Source of the DNA: an uncultured Collinsella sp.
GTDB lineage: Bacteria; Actinomycetota; Coriobacteriia; Coriobacteriales; Coriobacteriaceae
Reading direction: 5' to 3'
Length of the DNA: 64,000 nt
Assembly (NCBI GenBank): GCA_900549745.1
Contig: URPJ01000010.1
Coordinates: forward strand, 11,782-75,781
Part shown: positions 16,547-28,301 of the stretch, piece by piece
Layout of the letters: each line of letters opens with the position of its first letter
Numbering within the stretch: position 1 is the stretch's first letter
Made by a program: the position numbers and the translations under genes
Notes under the pieces: model-generated
The model's input: only the letters and a program-made list of their open reading frames with translations
Databases searched by the model: none
What the model was told of the DNA's origin: nothing

Positions 16547-17488
16547 CTAGGCCAAGAACTCCTTGGTGGTCGCCACGATGTTGGCGGCGTCCAGGCCGTA
16601 CTTGTGCAGGAGCTCGGCGCCCGGGCCGGACTCACCGAAGGTGTCGTTGACGCCGATCTTCTTGAGCGGCGTCGGGCACTGCTCGCACAGGACGTCGGCA
16701 ACGGCGCTGCCCAGGCCACCGATTACAGAATGCTCCTCGACGGTCACGACGTGGCCGGTCTTGGTGGCGCTCTTGACGATCAGGTCGGCATCGATGGGCT
16801 TGATGGTGTGCATGTTGATGACCTCGGCGTCGATGCCCTCGGCAGCGAGCTGCTCGGCGGCCTCGAGAGCCTCGCCGACCATCAGGCCGCAGGCGATGAT
16901 GGTCACATCGGCGCCCTCGCGCATGACAATGCCCTTACCCAACTCGAACTTGTAGGTCTCGGGGTCGTTGATAACCGGCGAGGCCAGACGGGCGAAGCGC
17001 ATGTACACGGGGCCGTCGCACTCGTAGGCGGCGCGCGTCACGGCGCGGGCCTCCACGTCGTCGGCGGGAACAATCACGGTCATGCCAGGGATGACGCGCA
17101 TCAGGGCGATATCCTCGCAGCACTGGTGCGTGGCACCATCCTCGCCCACCGAGATACCGGCGTGCGTGGCACCGATCTTAACGTTAAGGTGCGGGTAGCC
17201 GATGGAGTTACGGACCTGCTCAAAGGCGCGACCGGCAGCGAACATGGCAAAGGTGCTCGCGAAGGCAACACGACCGGTGGTCGCGATACCGGCGGCAACA
17301 CCCATCAGGTTGCTCTCGGCGATACCCACGTCGAAGAAGCGGTCGGGGCATGCGGCCTTAAATTTGCCGGTCTGCGTGGCGGCGGCCAGGTCGGCGTCGA
17401 GGACCACAAAGTCATCGTGCTCGTTGGCGAGCTCGACGAGGGCCTCGCCGTAGCTTACACGCGTGGCGATTTTCTTGACGTCTGCCAT
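16547..17488 (-). CDS. Transketolase, C-terminal subunit
   Basis: A 313-residue polypeptide matching the second half of transketolase. It carries the pyrimidine-binding domain with DADLAAATQTGKF, FFDVGIAESNLMGVAAGIA (the catalytic Glu for thiamine diphosphate) and the C-terminal domain (VTVEEHSVIGGLGSAVADV). It works with the N-terminal subunit to move two-carbon units in the pentose phosphate pathway. Split transketolases are common in anaerobic Gram-positives. Start ATG 17488 lies 1 base past the stop of the N-terminal subunit, so the subunits are tightly coupled. Confidence 0.93.
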   Translation of the reverse strand: MADVKKIATRVSYGEALVELANEHDDFVVLDADLAAATQTGKFKAACPDRFFDVGIAESNLMGVAAGIATTGRVAFASTFAMFAAGRAFEQVRNSIGYPHLNVKIGATHAGISVGEDGATHQCCEDIALMRVIPGMTVIVPADDVEARAVTRAAYECDGPVYMRFARLASPVINDPETYKFELGKGIVMREGADVTIIACGLMVGEALEAAEQLAAEGIDAEVINMHTIKPIDADLIVKSATKTGHVVTVEEHSVIGGLGSAVADVLCEQCPTPLKKIGVNDTFGESGPGAELLHKYGLDAANIVATTKEFLA

Positions 17489-17489
17489 C

Positions 17490-18320
17490 CTAGAGCTCCT
17501 CTCCGGCGGCCGTGAGCTCTGCCATGGCCTGCTCAAACTGTTCATCGTTGGGGGCCTTGCCGTGCCAACCAACCTGGTTCTCCATAAAGGAAACGCCCTT
17601 GCCCTTCATGGTCTCGGCGATGATGGCGGTCGGCTGACCCTTGGTGGCGCGGGCCTCGGCAAAGGCGGCGCGGATCTGGTCGAAATCGTTGCCGTCGGCA
17701 AGCTCCACCACGTGGAACTTGAACGCGCGGAACTTGTCGGCGAGCGGCATGGGGTCGTTGACCTCCTCGACGGGGCCGTCGATCTGCAGACCGTTGTGGT
17801 CGACGATCACGCAGAGGTTATCGAGCTGCTGATTGCCGGCAAACATGGCGGCCTCCCAGACCTGGCCCTCCTCGCTCTCGCCATCGCCCAGCAGGGCGTA
17901 CGTGCGGTAAGTATCGCCCCAGTGCTTGGCGGCAACCGCCATGCCCACGGCGGCGGAGATGCCCTGGCCGAGCGAACCGGTAGACATGTCAACGCCCGGG
18001 GTGTCGTTCATGTTGGGGTGACCCTGCAGGTGACTGCCGATGTGGCGCAGCGTCTCGAGATCCTCCTTGGGGAAGAATCCGCGCTCGGCGAGCACGGCGT
18101 ACAGGCCCGGAGCGCAATGGCCCTTGGAGAGCACAAAACGGTCGCGATCGGCCTTGCGGGGATCGGCCGGGTCGACGTTCATTTCCTCAAAGTACAGATA
18201 GGTCATGATGTCGGCAGCGCCGAGCGAACCGCCCGGATGGCCGGACTTGGCAGCGTGCACGCCGGTGACGATGCCCTTCCTTACCTCGTTGGCAACCTTT
18301 TTGAGCTCTTCGTCGCTCAT
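17490..18320 (-). CDS. Transketolase, N-terminal subunit
   Basis: A 276-residue thiamine diphosphate-binding half of transketolase. SGHPGGSLGAADIMTYLYF, SKGHCAPGLYAVLAERG and the ThDP/Mg motif GDGESEEGQVWEAAMFAGNQQLDNLCVIVDHNGLQ are all present. It pairs with the C-terminal subunit encoded immediately downstream. GAAAGG precedes ATG 18320. The two genes form a separate transcription unit ending at the hairpin near 16466. Confidence 0.94.
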   Translation of the reverse strand: MSDEELKKVANEVRKGIVTGVHAAKSGHPGGSLGAADIMTYLYFEEMNVDPADPRKADRDRFVLSKGHCAPGLYAVLAERGFFPKEDLETLRHIGSHLQGHPNMNDTPGVDMSTGSLGQGISAAVGMAVAAKHWGDTYRTYALLGDGESEEGQVWEAAMFAGNQQLDNLCVIVDHNGLQIDGPVEEVNDPMPLADKFRAFKFHVVELADGNDFDQIRAAFAEARATKGQPTAIIAETMKGKGVSFMENQVGWHGKAPNDEQFEQAMAELTAAGEEL

Positions 18321-18527
18321 TGTGCCTTCCTTTCATCCTCATTAGACAAAATGCGCACGGCACCGAAGGTAATCCCAACACAGCCGCAATGCACGTACGT
18401 CATTCATTATGCTGGAAACTGATGGCTTTACCAGAGTTTTTATCATTATTTGAACAATTTAGCAGGCAGAACCGCTGATGAAACGGTTTATCAATGTGAA
18501 CGTCTTTTGGATGGAACGCGGTCGCCC

Positions 18528-19418
18528 CTACGCGTTAATGTCCTTAAAGCCCTCGCCGAAGGCTTCCGTAACGTCGGCAACCGTCACGATGGCATGAGGA
18601 TCGCGCTCGCGCACAATCGTCTTGAGGGTATTGAGCTCTCGACGGCTCACGATGACCATAATCACCGGCTTCTCGGCACCCGAATACATGCCAGTCGCCT
18701 TAAACTTGGTACAACCACGACCCAGGCCATACATGATATCGGCAGCGATATCAGGGAACTTGTCCGAGATGATGAGTACCATACGGCGCTTGTTGCCACC
18801 ATCGACCACGGCATCGATCACGTAGCCGCTAATGACCATCGAAAGGCCTGCATATAGTGCGTTTTCGATTGAAAAGACCGGAGCCGATAGCGCGCATACG
18901 GCAACATCGATCGCCATGACGGTCGAGCCCACCGGCAGCGAGGTGTTACGCGAGATGATTTGGCCAATCGTGTCCGAGCCGCCGGTGTTGGCGCCGGCGC
19001 GCAACACCATGCCGTAACCGATGCCCGTAATAATGCCGCCCCACATGGCAGGGAGCATCAGGTCCGCATCCGCCAGAGGTGCTACAAACGGGGCGAACAG
19101 ATCGGTAAAGAAGCCCAGCAGCACAAAGCCCGTCGCGGTCTGCACCACGTAGAACATGCCGCCCTCGCGCATAACGACCAACAACAGCAAGGCGTTCATC
19201 ACGATCGTCTGAATACCGACGGGAAGCGATAGGCCGCGCGATGCACCGACCGCCTGGATAATGGTGGCAAGGCCCGTAACGCCACCGGCAGCAAGGCCGT
19301 TGGGAATCAAAAACAGGTCGGTCGCAATAGCGGCCAGAGCGCACCCCAACATAATCTGGGGCAGGTCGTGAAAAAAGTTCATCGAAAGAATGCGCTTGAT
19401 GTCCAGACGATATGCCAT
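18528..19418 (-). CDS. YitT-family membrane protein (DUF161/DUF2179)
   Basis: A 296-residue protein with five hydrophobic segments (for example IMLGCALAAIATDLFLIPNGLAAGGVTGLA near the N-terminus and GSDTIGQIISRNTSLPVGS) and a soluble C-terminal DUF2179 domain (MVLIISDKFPDIAADIMYGLGRGCTKFKATGMYSG). The transport substrate or role of this family is not established. Start ATG 19418 has GGGAGG upstream; eight earlier in-frame residues are unlikely. It follows prfB on the same strand but is separated from it by a terminator, so it is probably a unit of its own. Confidence 0.87.
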   Translation of the reverse strand: MAYRLDIKRILSMNFFHDLPQIMLGCALAAIATDLFLIPNGLAAGGVTGLATIIQAVGASRGLSLPVGIQTIVMNALLLLVVMREGGMFYVVQTATGFVLLGFFTDLFAPFVAPLADADLMLPAMWGGIITGIGYGMVLRAGANTGGSDTIGQIISRNTSLPVGSTVMAIDVAVCALSAPVFSIENALYAGLSMVISGYVIDAVVDGGNKRRMVLIISDKFPDIAADIMYGLGRGCTKFKATGMYSGAEKPVIMVIVSRRELNTLKTIVRERDPHAIVTVADVTEAFGEGFKDINA

Positions 19419-19430
19419 GCTGCCTCCCTC

Positions 19431-19459
19431 AAAAAAGCGCACCCCATCGGATGCGCTTT
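19431..19459 (-). terminator. Terminator between prfB and the YitT-like gene
   Basis: AAAGCGCA pairs with TGCGCTTT, followed on the minus strand by a T-run. It lies 127 bases past the prfB stop. Confidence 0.75.
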
Positions 19460-19585
19460 GAACTTCTTCTTGTATTCGATTCTACCGATTCGCCGGACAA
19501 AAACCACCCCTGCGCAGGGTTTGCTCTGGATACAAAACCACACTGCTCGGAGGGTTTTAATCCATTTCCACATAAACCGGGCGGT

Positions 19586-20733
19586 TTAAGCAGACGGGGT
19601 CTCCGCGTCAGCGTTGCCGGTGGCCCAGCGATGGTAGCCAATAACAAACGGGTCCAGGTCGCCATCGTCAAGAACGGCCTCGACATTGCTGGTCTCCACG
19701 CCCGTGCGTAGGTCCTTGACCATCTGGTACGGGTAGAGCACGTAGCTGCGAATCTGGTTGCCAAAACCAATCGTGGTCTTGGGTCCGCGAATCTCATCCA
19801 GGGCCTCGGCGCGCTTCTCGAGCTCAATCTCGTACAGACGAGCCTTGAGGATCTGCATGCACGCGGCCTTGTTCTGGATCTGGCTGCGCTCGTTTTGGCA
19901 GGTGACCACAATGCCGCTGGGGAAATGCGTCACGCGCACGGCGGAGTCGGTGGTGTTGACGCCCTGACCGCCCGGGCCGCTCGCGTGGTACACGTCCACG
20001 CGGATGTCATCGGGACTGATTTCGATGTCGATATCATCGGGTAGCACGGGAATGACCTCGACACCGGCAAACGTGGTCTGGCGGCGCTTCTTGTCGTCGG
20101 TGGGGCTAATGCGAACCAAGCGGTGGACGCCGGCCTCGGCGCGCAGCATGCCAAATGCGTCCTTGCCCTCGACGGTAAAGGTCGCGCGGTCGATGCCGAT
20201 GACCTCGGCCGCGGGACAGTCGTTGATGGTGACCTTCCAGCCGCGACGCTGGCAGTACTTCATGTACATCTTAAAGAGCATGAAGGTCCAGTCCTGGGCC
20301 TCCAGACCACCCTGTCCGGGCTTGATGGTCACAATGGCATCGCCGTGATCGAACTCACCGGTAAACCAGCTCGAAAGCTCAAGCTCATCGATGGCACGGG
20401 CCAGGCGCTCAGCCGTGGCTGTAGCCTCCTCGCGAAGGGCGACGGCGTCGGGGTCATCCCCCATCTCCTCGGCAAGCTCCAGCGCGGCGCGGGCATCGGA
20501 AAGCTCGCCGCGCGCGGTGTCCACGGCAGCGATATCTTCCTTGGTACGCGCGATCTCCTCCATGGTGGCACGGGCGGCGTCGGCGTCATCCCAAAAGCCA
20601 GGGGCAACACTTTTGGCCTCGAGCTCGGTCACACGGGTACGCTTCTCGTCCAGGTGGAGATACGACTCGACCTCGCCGAGCCGGTCCGCGAACGCGTCCA
20701 GCTCGGCGGGCGTTATCTCTAAAGCCTCAGCCA

Positions 20734-20734
<1 letters not shown>
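19586..20734 (-). CDS. prfB: Peptide chain release factor 2 with altered SPF motif
   Basis: A 382-residue class I release factor. The peptidyl-hydrolysis motif GGQ is at 255-257 in SGPGGQGVNTTDSAVR, and the RF2-type C-terminus has FGNQIRSYVLYPYQMVKDLRTG. The codon-reading tripeptide, normally Ser-Pro-Phe in RF2, reads Ser-Pro-Thr (210-212, in VRISPTDDKKRR); RF1 would have Pro-x-Thr. No programmed frameshift is needed: the frame is open from ATG 20734 through the region where E. coli prfB has its in-frame stop. The ATG shares one base with the secA stop (TAATG), so the two genes are coupled. Confidence 0.94.
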
Positions 20735-23541
<2,807 letters not shown>

Positions 23542-23670
23542 GTGGTTTTCCTTTTTGGCCATCGCCCACGCCGTGCAGCTGCGGGCGAGTTAAACACAGA
23601 TGATTGTACTTTAGCCAAACAAGGCGCGGCCTATACGGTCGACCTCGACCGCCACGTAATAACTATGACC

Positions 23671-23708
23671 AACCTGCCGCAATGGAACAGGTTTATTTTG
23701 GCAGGTTT
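23671..23708. repeat. Inverted repeat, AACCTGCC..GGCAGGTT family, copy 2
   Basis: AACCTGCC (23671-23678) pairs with GGCAGGTT (23701-23708) around a centre ending AACAGGTTTATTTT. It matches the element at 11544-11581 at nearly every base outside the loop. Confidence 0.8.
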
Positions 23709-23737
23709 TATCTGAGCAAACGCCGTCTCTCTGCCAT

Positions 23738-23770
23738 TTGGTGCCACGGGGACAGGTTAGCTTGCACCAA
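23738..23770. repeat. TTGGTGC..GGGGAC..GCACCAA inverted repeat, copy 1
   Basis: TTGGTG and GCACCAA arms enclose CACGGGGACAGG. A second copy with the same arms and a GGGGAC core lies at 30280-30311. Confidence 0.7.
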
Positions 23771-23776
23771 TAAAAG

Positions 23777-23811
23777 AAAAGGGCCGCGCACCCAAATGGA
23801 TGCACGGCCCT
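23777..23811 (-). terminator. Terminator of rpmE
   Basis: AGGGCCG and CGGCCCT arms with inner pairs, followed on the minus strand by TTTTCTTTTA, just past the rpmE stop. Confidence 0.75.
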
Positions 23812-23847
23812 CATGCCATGAATGCGAGTGATTCCGCGGCGAGCTAT

Positions 23848-24273
23848 TTACTCAGCAGCCTCGGTGGTCTCGGCCTCGGCAGCGGCCTCCTCGACGGGAG
23901 CCTCTGCGGGAGCCTCGGCGGCCTGCTTGGCAGCCTCCTCGGCGAACTTAGCGGCACGCTTAGCCTTCTCGGCAGCCTTAGCCTCAGCGGCGGCCTTGCG
24001 AGCGGCCTCGGCCTCAGCAGCCTTGGCGGCCTTGGCGGCCTTGGCCTCCTCAGCCTTCTTGAGCTGGGCGGCAGCGGCGCCACCGAACTTGTCGGCGAAG
24101 CGCTGGACGCGTCCACCGGTGTCGACGAACTTCTGCTGGCCGGTGTAGAACGGGTGGCACTCGTTGCAAAGCTCGACCTTCATCTCGGACACGGTAGCGT
24201 GCGTCTTGAAGGTGTTGCCGCAGGAGCACGTCACCGTGCACTCGACATACTGGGGATGGATACCCTGCTTCAT
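23848..24273 (-). CDS. rpmE: 50S ribosomal protein bL31 with Ala/Lys/Glu tail
   Basis: A 141-residue protein; bL31 is normally about 70. Residues 1-68 are a zinc-type bL31 (Cys16, Cys18, Cys36, Cys39 in CSCGNTFKTH and CNECHPFYTG, then FVDTGGRVQRFADKFG). From residue 67 on it is an Ala/Lys/Glu-rich helical tail ending in an acidic stretch, which resembles the tail on L17 in this window. It bridges the ribosomal subunits; a role for the tail is unknown. GGAGT precedes ATG 24273. It has its own promoter and terminator. Confidence 0.94.
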   Translation of the reverse strand: MKQGIHPQYVECTVTCSCGNTFKTHATVSEMKVELCNECHPFYTGQQKFVDTGGRVQRFADKFGGAAAAQLKKAEEAKAAKAAKAAEAEAARKAAAEAKAAEKAKRAAKFAEEAAKQAAEAPAEAPVEEAAAEAETTEAAE

Positions 24274-24357
24274 GGTAGGACTCCTTATTGGTCAGGCGCT
24301 GGTTACCGATCAGCGCATAAGGCGTCTTGGTTTCCGACCAAGACAACAAACTCGGCT

Positions 24358-24386
24358 ATGGTACCACGGCGCCGCGCGTCCCACAA
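24358..24386 (-). promoter_or_regulatory. Likely rpmE promoter
   Basis: On the minus strand, TTGTGG (24381-24386), a 17-base spacer and TACCAT (24358-24363) lie about 85 bases before the rpmE ATG. Confidence 0.45.
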
Positions 24387-24578
24387 AAGGTTCACGGTCT
24401 TTGTGCAACACGGCGTGGCCAACCGCAGCGGACACGCGCCCTGTTGCCCCTTCTCCCATGTTGCAGACGTGTAACGCCGCAGTAAGCACACCCCTTTTGG
24501 CGCCAGACAGGTACAATGATGAACACTGTACCGTAGCGGAGCGCACCCGCGCGCCGCAACCACGCGAAAGGGTTTCCC

Positions 24579-24866
24579 ATGGCCGAGATCTCGTCCTCCC
24601 GCATCGTCATCACCGTCCTTGGCAAGAACCGCCCCGGTATCGTCGCCGGCGTCACCCGTGTCCTGGGCGAGGCCAACGTCGACATCCGCGACATCACGCA
24701 GTCCATTATCGAGGACATCTTCACCATGACCATGCTGGCCGATACCGCCGAGTCCAAGCTCGACTTCGCCGAGCTGCAGAAGGCCCTGGCCGAGGCCGGC
24801 GAGCTTTCGGGCGTTAACGTGTCCATCCAGCGCGAGGACGTCTTTAACTTTATGTACCGCCTGTAG
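24579..24866 (+). CDS. ACT-domain protein (UPF0237 type)
   Basis: A 95-residue single ACT domain: IVITVLGKNRPGIVAGVTRVLGEANVDIRDITQSI carries the Gly-rich ligand-binding loop. Stand-alone ACT proteins of this family are predicted amino-acid sensors; the ligand is unknown. AAAGGG lies 6 bases before the ATG. It is followed after 77 bases by citrate synthase on the same strand. Co-transcription is possible, so a link to glutamate-family synthesis is worth considering but not shown. Confidence 0.87.
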   Translation: MAEISSSRIVITVLGKNRPGIVAGVTRVLGEANVDIRDITQSIIEDIFTMTMLADTAESKLDFAELQKALAEAGELSGVNVSIQREDVFNFMYRL

Positions 24867-24943
24867 CGAGCAAGCCGCTGGGGATAGCCTGACGCGCGCA
24901 TGCCCATGCAAGCCACCCCGATGCGGCCCGGAGAGGAGCGCGC

Positions 24944-26362
24944 ATGGCCTACGACGCCAAGAAAATCTATTACCGCTTCGATGACCACTTGAGCCGACTG
25001 GTTCTGGATTACGAAGCAAGCCGCCAGATTTCGTCTGAGAGCGAAAGCCTCTACCACGGCCTGCCGACCGACCCTTATGACGAGGACCTGTTTGTCGAGC
25101 ACAATGTCAAGCGCGGCCTGCGCAATGCCGACGGCTCGGGCGTGGTCGCGGGCCTCACTCGTATCTCGGATGTGCACGGCTACAACAAGGTCGACGGAAA
25201 GGTCGTGCCCGATCAGGGCAAGCTCACGCTTCGCGGCTACAGCATCGAGGATCTGGTCAACAATGCCCAGGCCGAGAATCGCTACGGCTACGAGGAAGTC
25301 GCCTATCTGCTTATCACGGGTTCGCTGCCCAACAAGGAAGAGCTCGACGGCTTTTGCGAGCGCCTGGGTGCCTTTAGACATCTGAGCGACGAGTACGTCA
25401 AAGAGTTCCCCATGACCACGGTGTCGTCGAGCATCATGAACGTGCTCCAGCGCGCCGTGCTGCTGCTCTACGCCTTCGATGCCGAACCAGACGTGATCAC
25501 GCCCGAGCACGAAATCGACGTCGCCATTTCCATGCTCGCACGTCTCCCGCGCATTGCCGCCTTCGCACACATGGCCTCGGTCGCCAAGCTTCGCGGCTCC
25601 GAGGTTCACGTGCCGCACCCTACGCCCGGTCTCTCCACCGCCGAGACCATCCTACAGATCCTGCGCGGCGGCATGGCGTTCACCCGCGATGAGGCGATGC
25701 TGCTCGACGTTATGCTCATGCTGCATGCCGAGCACGGCGGCGGCAACAACTCTACCTTCGCTTGCCGCGTGCTGTCGTCTTCGGCCACCGATCCGTATTC
25801 CGCCTACGCCGCGGCTATCGGCTCGCTCAAGGGCCCGCGCCACGGCGGTGCCAATGCCAAGGTCGTGTCTATGCACGAGGACATCCGCGCGCATGTCTCC
25901 AACTGGGAGGACGAGGACGAGGTCGCGGCCTACCTGGGCAAGATCCTCGACAAGCAGGCCTTCGACGGCACGGGCCTCATCTACGGCATGGGCCACGCCG
26001 TCTATACGCTCAGCGACCCGCGCGCCGAGGTCTGCCGCCGTTACGCGCGCTCGCTGGCAGCCAAGAAGGACTTGGGTGAAGAGTTCGCACTCATCGAGCG
26101 CATCGAGCGCCTGGCCCCGCAAGTGATGCGCGATCACGGCATGACCAAGCCCATCTGCGCCAACATCGACCTGTACACGGGCTTTATCTATAAGATGCTC
26201 GGCGTGCCCGAGACGCTCTTTACGCCGCTGTTCGCCGTCGCCCGCATGGCCGGCTGGTCTGCGCACCGCATGGAAGAGCTCTTCTGCGCGCACCGCATCA
26301 TCCGTCCCGCGTATCGCCCGGTTATCGAGCCGCTGGAGTACAAGCCGCTCGCCGATCGTTAG
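24944..26362 (+). CDS. Citrate synthase (citrate/2-methylcitrate synthase family)
   Basis: A 472-residue enzyme condensing oxaloacetate and acetyl-CoA. Family motifs are clear: GLTRISDVHGY and LRGYSIEDLV near the N-terminus, the catalytic His regions HAEHGGGNNSTFACRVLSSS and GSLKGPRHGGANAKVVSMHED, then GMGHAVYTLSDPRAEVC. An N-terminal stretch of about 60 residues lengthens it beyond the usual 380-430. GAGAGGAG precedes ATG 24944. No other TCA-cycle genes are here. In an anaerobe it most likely feeds glutamate synthesis. Confidence 0.92.
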   Translation: MAYDAKKIYYRFDDHLSRLVLDYEASRQISSESESLYHGLPTDPYDEDLFVEHNVKRGLRNADGSGVVAGLTRISDVHGYNKVDGKVVPDQGKLTLRGYSIEDLVNNAQAENRYGYEEVAYLLITGSLPNKEELDGFCERLGAFRHLSDEYVKEFPMTTVSSSIMNVLQRAVLLLYAFDAEPDVITPEHEIDVAISMLARLPRIAAFAHMASVAKLRGSEVHVPHPTPGLSTAETILQILRGGMAFTRDEAMLLDVMLMLHAEHGGGNNSTFACRVLSSSATDPYSAYAAAIGSLKGPRHGGANAKVVSMHEDIRAHVSNWEDEDEVAAYLGKILDKQAFDGTGLIYGMGHAVYTLSDPRAEVCRRYARSLAAKKDLGEEFALIERIERLAPQVMRDHGMTKPICANIDLYTGFIYKMLGVPETLFTPLFAVARMAGWSAHRMEELFCAHRIIRPAYRPVIEPLEYKPLADR

Positions 26363-26385
26363 GACGCAGACCGTTATAGAACCCG

Positions 26386-26425
26386 AGCGTGGCCAGGGCA
26401 TCACCGCCCTCGGCCACGCTTTTTA
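26386..26425 (+). terminator. Terminator of citrate synthase
   Basis: AGCGTGGCC (26386-26394) pairs with GGCCACGCT (26412-26420), with an inner AGGG/CCCT pair, followed by TTTTTAT. Confidence 0.85.
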
Positions 26426-26449
26426 TGCCAGTAGAAAGGATTGCAGCGA

Positions 26450-27292
26450 ATGATTGTGTTTTCCGATATGGATGGAACGCTGCTGACGAGTGATAAGCAG
26501 ATGAGCGACGCCACCTGGGCAATGCTCGACGAACTCGCTCGACGTGGGATTGAGTTTGTACCCTGCACGGGGCGTCCTCTGTCGGGCATCTTTGAGCCCA
26601 TCCTCGCCCACCCCGCCGTACACTACGCGGTCTGCGCCAACGGTGCCAGCGTCTGGCAGCTCGACGACGTTGTGCCCACCGATGTCTCGCGTGCCACGCG
26701 CATTTTGAGCCGACCGCTCGACCGCGCCATCGCCCACCGCGTCCATAGCATTGCAGCCGGCCACGATGTGACCTTCGATATCTTTGCGGACGGGCAGTGC
26801 TTCCTCCCCCGCTCGCTCTACACGCGCCTGGACGAATTCTGCGGCGGCGACCCCCACATCGCGGCTTCGCTTAAGCGCACACGAACACCGATCGACATGG
26901 ATATCGACAGCAAGATCGACGAGGTCGAGACGCTCGAACGCATCGCCATGTACTGGCACAACCCGGCCGATCGCGACGCCATCGCGGCGGCGCTCGACAC
27001 GCTCGGAGGCATTGAGGTCACGCGTTCTTACACCATGAATATCGAGGTCATGGGTAAGGGCGCCACCAAGGGAACGGCCCTCACGTGGCTATGTGAGCAT
27101 CTGGGCGAGCGTCTCGCCGACGCCTGGGCGTTCGGCGACAACATCAACGACATCCCCATGCTGCAGGCAGCGGGCCACGGCATGGCAATGATCAACGCCG
27201 AGCTCGAAGACCGCGAGGCCGCCGACGCTATCACCGAATACGACAACGACCACGACGGCGTCGCCCGCACCATCATGGCCGCCCTCGCTTAG
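26450..27292 (+). CDS. HAD-family (Cof-type) phosphatase
   Basis: A 280-residue hydrolase with the nucleophile motif FSDMDGTLLTSDK at the N-terminus, the Thr motif PCTGRPLSG, a C2-type cap, and the late acidic motif AFGDNINDIPMLQAAG. Such proteins dephosphorylate sugar phosphates or nucleotides; the substrate cannot be predicted. Start ATG 26450 has AAAGGA 9 bases upstream and is preferred over a TTG three codons earlier. It points towards a second, dissimilar Cof-type gene (27412-28206) on the opposite strand. Confidence 0.88.
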   Translation: MIVFSDMDGTLLTSDKQMSDATWAMLDELARRGIEFVPCTGRPLSGIFEPILAHPAVHYAVCANGASVWQLDDVVPTDVSRATRILSRPLDRAIAHRVHSIAAGHDVTFDIFADGQCFLPRSLYTRLDEFCGGDPHIAASLKRTRTPIDMDIDSKIDEVETLERIAMYWHNPADRDAIAAALDTLGGIEVTRSYTMNIEVMGKGATKGTALTWLCEHLGERLADAWAFGDNINDIPMLQAAGHGMAMINAELEDREAADAITEYDNDHDGVARTIMAALA

Positions 27293-27308
27293 TCATTGGT
27301 CAGTCACT

Positions 27309-27334
27309 GGGGACGTTCTTAAACGACTAGTCGT
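27309..27334. repeat. 26-bp flanking repeat, left copy
   Basis: It starts GGGGACGTTCTTAAACGAC and ends TAGTCGT. Its reverse complement matches 28302-28327 at 23 of 26 positions. The pair brackets the minus-strand HAD gene in inverted orientation. Confidence 0.7.
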
Positions 27335-27379
27335 TGGGGACACTCTTCGCGAGAAAGCTGCAAGGACTGTCCCCCACTG

Positions 27380-27410
27380 CCGGCAGATAGGGAACGTCCC
27401 CATCTGCCGG
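27380..27410 (-). terminator. Hairpin after the second HAD gene
   Basis: CCGGCAGAT (27380-27388) pairs with ATCTGCCGG (27402-27410) directly after the stop. The loop again contains GGGAACGTCCCC. There is no strong T-run. Confidence 0.5.
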
Positions 27411-27411
27411 A

Positions 27412-28206
27412 TTAAGCGAGGCTCTCCAAAACGTGGCGAAGCTCCTGCTGGACGGCGTGGTCGCGGTTGCGCCCCACCACGCGATCGGCAACGGCCTTGA
27501 GCGCGGGACGTGCATTTTCCATCGCACAACCCGTGCCGACAAAGCGAATGATCTCGTAATCGTTCATCGAGTCGCCAAACGCCATGACCTCGTCGCGCCC
27601 AATGCCGTAATGCTCCGCGAGCTGCGCGATGCCCGAGGCCTTCGACACGCCGGGCTGCATGGCGTCGATCCACGCGTTGCCCGAAGGCGCGAAAGTAAAG
27701 AGCTGACCGAGTTCGCGCTGCAGCACGTACGCACTGTCCATAACGGCACCGTCGTCGCAAAAGATACTCGCCTTGATGATATTTACGCTGGGCTCGGGCA
27801 GCTCCCAAATGCGCTCGGCATTGGGAAGGTCTTTATCGACTTCACGCACAAACTTGCACTCGTCATCGAGCAAAAAGGACTTGGTTCGGTCGAAGAGCGC
27901 AAGATGCAGATTGGGAAACGTCGCGACGGCCTGGGCGAGCTTTCGAATCGCCAGGTGCGAATATACCTCGCGGTCTACCATTTTGCCGTCGGCGTAGACC
28001 TGGGCACCGTTAGCTGCGACAAAGTCCATCTTGTCGCGAACGGGCGCAAAGAACTCGCACAGGCGATCGTAGCGGCGGCCTGACGATGCGGCAAAATGCA
28101 CGCCATGCTCGCGTAGCGCCAAAATCAGTTCGTAGGTCTCGGGAGGCACCTGGCCGTTTTCGTCAAGCAACGTGCCGTCCATATCGGATGCAATCAGTTT
28201 AACCAT
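27412..28206 (-). CDS. HAD-family (Cof-type) phosphatase
   Basis: A 264-residue protein: ASDMDGTLLDENG at 7-19 carries the nucleophile, then AASSGRRYDRL, and the late motif AFGDSMNDYEIIRFVG. It is a cytoplasmic phosphosugar or nucleotide phosphatase of unknown substrate. The Shine-Dalgarno AAGGGAG, 7 bases before ATG 28206, is the 3' side of a 9-bp hairpin stem in the leader, so translation may be controlled by RNA folding. The gene is bracketed by inverted copies of a 26-bp repeat. Confidence 0.88.
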   Translation of the reverse strand: MVKLIASDMDGTLLDENGQVPPETYELILALREHGVHFAASSGRRYDRLCEFFAPVRDKMDFVAANGAQVYADGKMVDREVYSHLAIRKLAQAVATFPNLHLALFDRTKSFLLDDECKFVREVDKDLPNAERIWELPEPSVNIIKASIFCDDGAVMDSAYVLQRELGQLFTFAPSGNAWIDAMQPGVSKASGIAQLAEHYGIGRDEVMAFGDSMNDYEIIRFVGTGCAMENARPALKAVADRVVGRNRDHAVQQELRHVLESLA

Positions 28207-28211
28207 AGAAA

Positions 28212-28273
28212 AGCTCCCTTCGGACTTGTTGGAATCGAGCGTGTATCCGATTCCAACGTACCCAAAGGGAGCT
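28212..28273 (-). promoter_or_regulatory. Two-stem leader hairpin occluding the HAD ribosome-binding site
   Basis: Outer stem: AGCTCCCTT pairs with AAGGGAGCT, 9 of 9. Inner stem: TTGGAATCG pairs with CGATTCCAA, 9 of 9, with a 10-base loop. On the minus strand the outer 3' arm contains the Shine-Dalgarno of the gene starting at 28206 and is followed by TTTT. It could also act as a terminator for adenine deaminase. Confidence 0.6.
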
Positions 28274-28301
28274 CAAATAAGACCCCGCAGTCATAAACGT
28301 T

